This document shows, in pieces, positions 59,682 to 64,000 of a stretch of DNA of 64,000 nucleotides. The stretch is from assembly GCA_018141785.1 (NCBI GenBank), contig CP073341.1, positions 682,001-746,000 of the forward strand, given 5' to 3'. Made by a program: the position numbers and the translations under genes. A model generated the notes under the pieces. The model did no database searches. It saw only the letters and a program-made list of their open reading frames with translations, and was not told the DNA's origin. Positions within the stretch are counted from its first letter, which is position 1, and every line of letters begins with the position of its first letter. This stretch comes from Candidatus Paraprochloron terpiosi LD05 (GTDB lineage: Bacteria; Cyanobacteriota; Cyanobacteriia; Cyanobacteriales; Prochloraceae).

Positions 59682-59999
59682 ATGAGTGAACAAGAGCAGA
59701 ACGCCAAAATTAACAAACTCCAACGACAATTAGTCAATGCAGTGAAACGGATCAAAACTTTAGAGTTGGACGTAGAACCAGAGGGAAGAATTAGTGAAGG
59801 ATTTACCGTCTTAGAAGAACATATGGATGAAAGGTTTGACCACCTGGAAGCTCGTATCAATAGGATGGAGAAACAGTATAACTCACGGTTCGACCGGATG
59901 GAGCATCAATTCAACCGACTACAGGGTAAACTTGAAGTAATTCTGGATGCTATCACGGGAATAAGCGACCTACCAGAAGACGAAACAGAGAAAATATAA
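59682..59999 (+). CDS. Small coiled-coil protein
   Basis: 105 residues with heptad-like content over almost the whole length (INKLQRQLVNAVKRIKTLEL, HLEARINRMEKQYNSRFDRM, EHQFNRLQGKLEVILDAI). Acidic C-terminus. Function unknown. Plausible RBS AGGTGAGAG upstream of ATG 59682. Confidence 0.6.
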   Translation: MSEQEQNAKINKLQRQLVNAVKRIKTLELDVEPEGRISEGFTVLEEHMDERFDHLEARINRMEKQYNSRFDRMEHQFNRLQGKLEVILDAITGISDLPEDETEKI

Positions 60000-60168
60000 G
60001 TCCCTGTTGGTAGTGATTACCGAACGCTGACGAAAATAGACTTGCACAAACGGGACTGGATGAGTTATAGTATCTTTTGTGACTGCTTCCCGATGGCTTA
60101 ACAGGAGTTGGGAAGCACTGCTCAAACGAGCATTTGTAAAATTCAGACATTCGATTAAATAAGCGTGT
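60000..60168. other. Intergenic region
   Basis: No coding or RNA signal recognised. Confidence 0.3.
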
Positions 60169-60387
60169 ATGACTAATCAGGTTGCTCACCCGATGGTGGC
60201 GTTGCAGCGAAAAGTCTCTTCCCTGGTATCCTCAAAAATTCTCAAACCAGAAGAGCAAATTTGGAAAATTGCCTTCCTTTACGGCGATCGCTGGGGATAT
60301 TGGAAACGAGAACTGCTGGAGTTTGGCAACAGTTAGGAAGATCCGGTCAAAGAATTGCTAATGGTGGAACAATGGGATGAAGATTAG
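60169..60387 (+). pseudogene. Small conserved protein with in-frame TAG
   Basis: MTNQVAHPMVALQRKVSSLV, then EEQIWKIAFLYGDRWGYWKR and ELLEFGNS, stop at 60334. The same frame continues EDPVKELLMVEQWDED to a second stop at 60385. The tail looks like native protein, so the first TAG may be a nonsense mutation shortening a 72-residue protein to 55. Five bases after the second stop an intron fragment begins. Confidence 0.55.
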
Positions 60388-60392
60388 GTAAA

Positions 60393-60565
60393 GTGCGGCT
60401 CGTTCCCTGTAAAAGTCGCGGCGTAAGCCAAACATAAGCAGGGGCCTGGTTTCGGGACAAAACTAACCGAAAATCTAAGCCACCGAAAGGGGCTGAAAAC
60501 GGACCGACGATTCCTATCTTAACTTGCGACCCGCAAGGGAAACAAGAGAGAAAAGAATAAAAAAA
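60393..60565 (+). mobile_element. Group II intron 5' fragment (a-f family)
   Basis: GTGCGGCTCGTTCCCTGTAA and about 150 further bases match the domain I start of copy f and relatives, including AAGCCAAACATAAGC and CCACCGAAAGGGGCTGAAAA. The element ends abruptly near 60565, before EBS2, without maturase or domain V. This is the only member of this family on the plus strand. Confidence 0.8.
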
Positions 60566-60592
60566 TCACTGTAAAAACTAGTTATACTTAAA

Positions 60593-60913
60593 ATGAAAAT
60601 AATTACGTGCATCATAGCAATTACTTCAACTATGTTAGCTTGTGCCCCTGCTCAAGCTGTCAGTAGTACTATTTTTAATGATACAGAGAATTTAATTGAC
60701 CAAAGGCATATAGATGTAACTAATACATTAATTGCTAAATATAGAGATTTTGGGCCACAGTTAGCTGAAAATGATCAGACCGAAGGGAAAGAAGAAGAAA
60801 AAGTTGTTGGCGAAATAATTTCATCCTCAACTTATAGGGCATATGAGACTTTAGTTCTCGCCGCCGCGAGAGCTTTCGCGCTTGATCGAGCCGCACTCGC
60901 GCCAGTAGGTTAG
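60593..60913 (+). CDS. Hypothetical secreted protein
   Basis: 106 residues. MKIITCIIAITSTMLACAPA is a signal-like N-terminus ending AQAV. The middle part is acidic (ENDQTEGKEEEKVVGE). The last 20 residues (AARAFALDRAALAPVG) come from a GC-rich stretch unlike the rest, probably an inserted repeat that changed the C-terminus. No family recognised. Confidence 0.4.
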   Translation: MKIITCIIAITSTMLACAPAQAVSSTIFNDTENLIDQRHIDVTNTLIAKYRDFGPQLAENDQTEGKEEEKVVGEIISSSTYRAYETLVLAAARAFALDRAALAPVG

Positions 60914-60923
60914 GCCAAACAAA

Positions 60924-61008
60924 CGGAGAGGGAGGGATTCGAACCCTCGTTGACTGCCGCCAAACAGCATTTCCAGTGCTGCGCCTTCAACCACTCGGCC
61001 ACCTCTCC
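60924..61008 (-). tRNA. tRNA-Ser (GGA)
   Basis: 85 nt on minus: acceptor GGAGAGG, anticodon loop CTGGAAA, long variable arm, T loop TTCGAAT, 3' end CTCTCCG. No encoded CCA. Confidence 0.95.
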
Positions 61009-61116
61009 AGATGGTGTCACATTTTTCTATTATACAAACTTGTAGTGCTTTTGTCTATACTTTTCGGCAAAATTTTTTTCTCCGGTCCCATCCCCTATCA
61101 GTGATACCATAGAATA

Positions 61117-61485
61117 ATGAGCAATTATCATAGGATTCAGATTCATAATCGCCAAACAGGTACTTTTCACACAGTTAGAGTCCAAGAAGACGAGTATATT
61201 CTCCACAGCGGCGAAGATCAAGGGGTTTCTTTGCCCTTCTCTTGTCGCAATGGAGCTTGTACCACCTGTGCCGTCCGCGTACTCGCAGGGGAAGTCCATC
61301 AACCAGAGGCCATGGGACTATCCCCTGAGTTAAAGCAACAAGGTTACGCTCTCCTCTGTGTTAGTTATCCCCGTTCCGACTTGGAAGTGGAGACCCAAGA
61401 CGAAGATGAAGTCTACGAATTGCAATTTGGGCGCTATTTTGCTCAAGGAAGAGTGCGGTTTGGACTTCCCTTAGAGGAAGATTAG
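61117..61485 (+). CDS. 2Fe-2S ferredoxin
   Basis: 122 residues, plant-type [2Fe-2S] electron carrier. Cluster ligands Cys43, Cys48, Cys51 (SCRNGACTTC) and Cys81 (ALLCVSY). The extended C-terminus (YFAQGRVRFGLPLEED) is longer than photosynthetic PetF, matching cyanobacterial alternative ferredoxins. The next gene begins two bases after the stop. Confidence 0.92.
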   Translation: MSNYHRIQIHNRQTGTFHTVRVQEDEYILHSGEDQGVSLPFSCRNGACTTCAVRVLAGEVHQPEAMGLSPELKQQGYALLCVSYPRSDLEVETQDEDEVYELQFGRYFAQGRVRFGLPLEED

Positions 61486-61486
61486 G

Positions 61487-62026
61487 GTGCGAGTATTGGT
61501 GAGGTTAAGAACAATTATTGCCTGGTGGCTTTGCTGCTCTTTGTTGGTGGCTTGTCAGTTAAGGCAACCACCTCAGGGATTGACAGTACAAGTGCAGCGG
61601 GTTGTCAGCGGACAAACCTTGGAAATTCTCTCCCCCGAGAATCAGCAATTGCGCGAAAGAGTGAGAATGATTGGCATTCAGGCACCGGATCTGCGCCAGG
61701 AACCCTGGGGAAAGGCGGCGAAAAGGAAGCTGGAAGAATTGCTACTTGATGAAAACGGTGAGTTTCTATGGGTGTTGTTGGAGGGAGGGGGGCAAAAAGA
61801 TAGATTTGGTCGGCGACTAGCTTATGTGTGGTATGATAATAAACTAATAAATGAAGAGTTGGTAGCATTGGGCTATGTTTTGGCTGATGCAGAATTAGCG
61901 CCTAAATACGGCCAACGTCTCGCCCGGGCCCAGGAATATGCCAGAGTCATGGGTTACGGTATTTGGCAGCCAGAACAACCGCTGCGCTTAACTCCCCAAG
62001 AATTTCGCTCCCAGAATCGTTTTTAA
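61487..62026 (+). CDS. Thermonuclease-family (SNase-like) lipoprotein
   Basis: 179 residues. Signal with a lipobox-like LLVACQ near residue 23. Then an SNase-type OB fold: VQRVVSGQTLEIL, RVRMIGIQAPDLRQEPWG, DRFGRRLAYVWYDN and VALGYVLADAEL. The catalytic Arg/Glu set seems only partly present (GIQAPD for GIDTPE), so nuclease activity is uncertain. Start codon is GTG. Adjacent to the ferredoxin and inositol monophosphatase genes on one strand. Confidence 0.85.
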   Translation: MRVLVRLRTIIAWWLCCSLLVACQLRQPPQGLTVQVQRVVSGQTLEILSPENQQLRERVRMIGIQAPDLRQEPWGKAAKRKLEELLLDENGEFLWVLLEGGGQKDRFGRRLAYVWYDNKLINEELVALGYVLADAELAPKYGQRLARAQEYARVMGYGIWQPEQPLRLTPQEFRSQNRF

Positions 62027-62028
62027 TT

Positions 62029-62862
62029 ATGAGCCAACACTCTACACGGGATTTGGAAATTTTCCTTGATATTGCTACTGAAGCTGCTATTTCAGCTGGG
62101 GCGATCGTGAAAAACTACTGGGGTAAAATTGAGCACTACGAAGAAAAAGGACGGGCTGGAGATCTAGTTACGGCAGCGGATAAGGCTGCGGAGGCAGCAA
62201 TATTGAAGGTTTTGGGGCGCCACGTACCCGACCACGGTATTCTGGCGGAAGAATCCGGTACTCTGGGAGGGGATAGGAGGGAATATCTCTGGGCTATCGA
62301 TCCTCTGGATGGGACCACTAATTTTGCTCACGGCTATCCTGTGGCAGCAGTGTCCGTGGGCTTAATGATTAGGGGGGTTCCTACGGTAGGAGTAGTGTAC
62401 AATCCCTTTCGTGATGAATTATTTCGCGCAGCAAAAGGCTTGGGGGCTACCCTGAATCGCTGCCCTATCGCCGTCTCCCAGACAGAAAAATTGGCTAGAA
62501 GCCTTCTGGTCACTGGTTTTGCCTACGATCGCCGGGAAACTACCGACAACAACTACGCCGAGTTTTGCTATCTGACTCACCTGACTCAGGGGGTGCGGCG
62601 ATCCGGTGCGGCAGCTTTGGATTTGACCGATGTGGCTTGCGGGCGGTTAGATGGTTACTGGGAAAGGGGAATACATATTTGGGATATTGTGGCGGGAATA
62701 GTGCTGGTGGAGGAGGCTGGGGGAAAAGTGACAGCTTATGATGGCAGTGGTATTGTTTTGGAGTCAGGTCGCATTCTCGCCACCAACGGTACAATTCACT
62801 CTAGCCTCAGTCAAGCACTGAGAGAAACTCCTAAGATGAGAGCAAATTTAAAGAAAACCTGA
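62029..62862 (+). CDS. Inositol monophosphatase family protein
   Basis: 277 residues. Metal and substrate motifs ILAEESG, IDPLDGTTNFAHGYP and the later WERGIHIWDIVAGIVLVEEA with GG are intact. Hydrolyses inositol-1-phosphate or related sugar phosphates. Start at ATG 62029, two bases after the previous stop. An overlapping in-frame extension to 61963 is unlikely. Confidence 0.93.
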   Translation: MSQHSTRDLEIFLDIATEAAISAGAIVKNYWGKIEHYEEKGRAGDLVTAADKAAEAAILKVLGRHVPDHGILAEESGTLGGDRREYLWAIDPLDGTTNFAHGYPVAAVSVGLMIRGVPTVGVVYNPFRDELFRAAKGLGATLNRCPIAVSQTEKLARSLLVTGFAYDRRETTDNNYAEFCYLTHLTQGVRRSGAAALDLTDVACGRLDGYWERGIHIWDIVAGIVLVEEAGGKVTAYDGSGIVLESGRILATNGTIHSSLSQALRETPKMRANLKKT

Positions 62863-62908
62863 GAGATACTAAAAGAAGACAACTTTTATCATTGTGAGAT
62901 AGCACCCT

Positions 62909-63805
62909 ATGGTTTTTCACATCCAACACGGACTTTTTAAACTGGATCTCACCGATTACTACGCCATCTTGGGTATCTCTCTGGATGCAGACTCGAAACA
63001 GATTCGCCAAAGATATCTGAAGATTGCTCGTCAACTCCATCCGGACACTCGTCCCGGAGAAGATAAGGAAGAACAGATGCGGGCAACTAAAATTCTATCT
63101 AAATTGGTCAATCCAGCTTACGAAGTGTTATCTAAAGAAAAGTCTCGCAATGAGTTTAATTCTATTCTATCTCAGATGGGTAAGCGTCTGGCATCGGAAG
63201 GAGGTAAAATTACCATCGCCAGCGAGGAAGGGAAGGATTTGTTTAAAGCTGGAGCTAATTTAGAGCTGCTATATAACCAGAAAATAGAAAAGCTAGCACT
63301 TGGGCAATATCAGTCTCTAGAAACAAAGGTGCTAGGGAATATAATTGCCCAGATCAGCGAGCTGAATTTGGTATACTTGATTCTCAAGGAAGGATCTCAG
63401 TTAAAACCGAAAACTCAGCAGGTGGCTGAGAGGATTCAAAATACCCAGAATTCTGCCTCAACAGCAAAGCACGTAGATCCTGTGATTCGTCTCGCTCAAG
63501 AATATCTCAGTCAAGGAAATGTTAACAAAGCAATCTTGAAGTTGCGGGAAGGACTCAAGGTTAATCCGAATCATAGCAGCTATCATGGTTTGCTGGGATT
63601 GGCTTATTTGAGGCAAAATCAACTGGGAATGGCTAAAGTTCATATTAACAAAGCTTATGCATCCAACCCTCAGGATACCTTCGCAATCCAAGGTAAATCA
63701 GCACTGAGGAAAGCTACCACTGCTGTGGCAGATAAGACTAAGGGTAAAGAATCCAAGAAAGGTGGTATGTTTGCCACTTTCTTTGGCAGGAAGAAAAAGA
63801 AGTAG
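62909..63805 (+). CDS. DnaJ-domain protein with TPR
   Basis: 298 residues. J domain at about 14-85 (DYYAILGISLDADSKQIRQR) with the HPD loop (LHPDTRPGE) that activates Hsp70. TPR-like repeats at about 190-265 (YLSQGNVNKAILKLREGLKV, YHGLLGLAYLRQNQLGMAKV). Basic C-terminus ends FFGRKKKK. A J-protein co-chaperone of cyanobacterial type. The J domain starts at residue 16, so upstream residues (MVFHIQHGLFKLDLT) are a short extension. Confidence 0.9.
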   Translation: MVFHIQHGLFKLDLTDYYAILGISLDADSKQIRQRYLKIARQLHPDTRPGEDKEEQMRATKILSKLVNPAYEVLSKEKSRNEFNSILSQMGKRLASEGGKITIASEEGKDLFKAGANLELLYNQKIEKLALGQYQSLETKVLGNIIAQISELNLVYLILKEGSQLKPKTQQVAERIQNTQNSASTAKHVDPVIRLAQEYLSQGNVNKAILKLREGLKVNPNHSSYHGLLGLAYLRQNQLGMAKVHINKAYASNPQDTFAIQGKSALRKATTAVADKTKGKESKKGGMFATFFGRKKKK

Positions 63806-63841
63806 GTATTATTATAAAATCATCTAGAAAGTATTATATTT

Positions 63842-64000
63842 ATGCACAATAACAGAAAGGTAAATTTTTCTTGTCCGAGTGGTTTTCCTGAATTTCTCCC
63901 TGGGGAAAAGCGCTTGGAATTATATTTGCTGGATACTATTCGTCGGGTGTTTGAACGCTACGGCTTTACTCCTATAGAAACACCAACTGTGGAGCGTTTG
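63842..64000 (+). CDS. hisS: Histidyl-tRNA synthetase, N-terminal part (cut by window edge)
   Basis: 53 codons from ATG 63842: SGFPEFLPGEKRLELYLLDT, IRRVFERYGFTPIETPTVER. This is the class II synthetase start, in which the family usually shows GF.D.LP and a helix before GF..I.TP. The rest lies to the right. Assignment is strong for the HisRS/HisZ family; HisZ cannot be excluded without the remainder. Confidence 0.8.
   Translation, partial: MHNNRKVNFSCPSGFPEFLPGEKRLELYLLDTIRRVFERYGFTPIETPTVERL

Overview
The window is chromosomal DNA from a cyanobacterium, probably a filamentous one. Evidence is the HIP1 octamer (GCGATCGC) at roughly ten places (for example 12753, 35136, 45013, 47238, 56982), a tRNA-Arg(CCU) with a group I intron, a FutA-type iron-binding protein, CtpA, FtsZ/FtsQ with cyanobacterial features, a BolA-GrxD pair, and several small cyanobacteria-type proteins. 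The genus cannot be fixed from sequence alone.

Left part (1-26 kb) is an accessory region saturated with retroelements. A DNA phosphorothioation locus sits here: dndC, dndD and dndE on the plus strand (11.3-15.5 kb) and a divergent dndB on the minus strand. dndB is cut into four exons (495, 65, 510 and 514 nt) by three full-length group II introns of one family, each carrying an open reverse transcriptase/maturase/HNH gene. Removing GTGCG...CTAAT at each junction restores one 527-codon frame that passes through DGQHR. A fourth copy interrupts whatever lies downstream of dndB after four codons, a fifth lies antisense inside a frameshifted RTX-repeat gene, and a sixth is a wreck. In all six copies two short variable loops in domain I are complementary to the last bases of the flanking 5' exon, so EBS1 and EBS2 can be read directly from the sequence. 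mnmE and the split tRNA-Arg lie between these copies, together with a chimeric RTX/PP2C ORF, a transposase (RAYT) relic and other intron debris.

Middle part (26-39 kb): a minus-strand purA-rplY-pfkB cluster, a UDP-glucuronate 4-epimerase-like gene split by a different group II intron whose reverse transcriptase is damaged, a two-gene ABC-2 exporter, an ORF-less group II intron on the plus strand with three identical short palindromes inside it, and a repeated promoter-hairpin element with two copies.

Right part (39-64 kb) is mostly core genome: an aminodeoxychorismate lyase-like enzyme, a CNNM/CBS protein, duplicated tRNA-Tyr plus tRNA-Thr, ftsZ and ftsQ, ctpA, a FutA-type iron-binding protein, tRNA-Arg(UCU), an SDR, a response regulator with a multi-PAS histidine kinase, an aminotransferase, bolA and grxD, an ABC ATPase, cimA, tRNA-Ser, a 2Fe-2S ferredoxin, a nuclease-like lipoprotein, an inositol monophosphatase, a DnaJ/TPR protein and the start of hisS. 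Short palindromic repeats of several families are scattered throughout. One is seen in a filled and an empty state at the two tRNA-Tyr copies.
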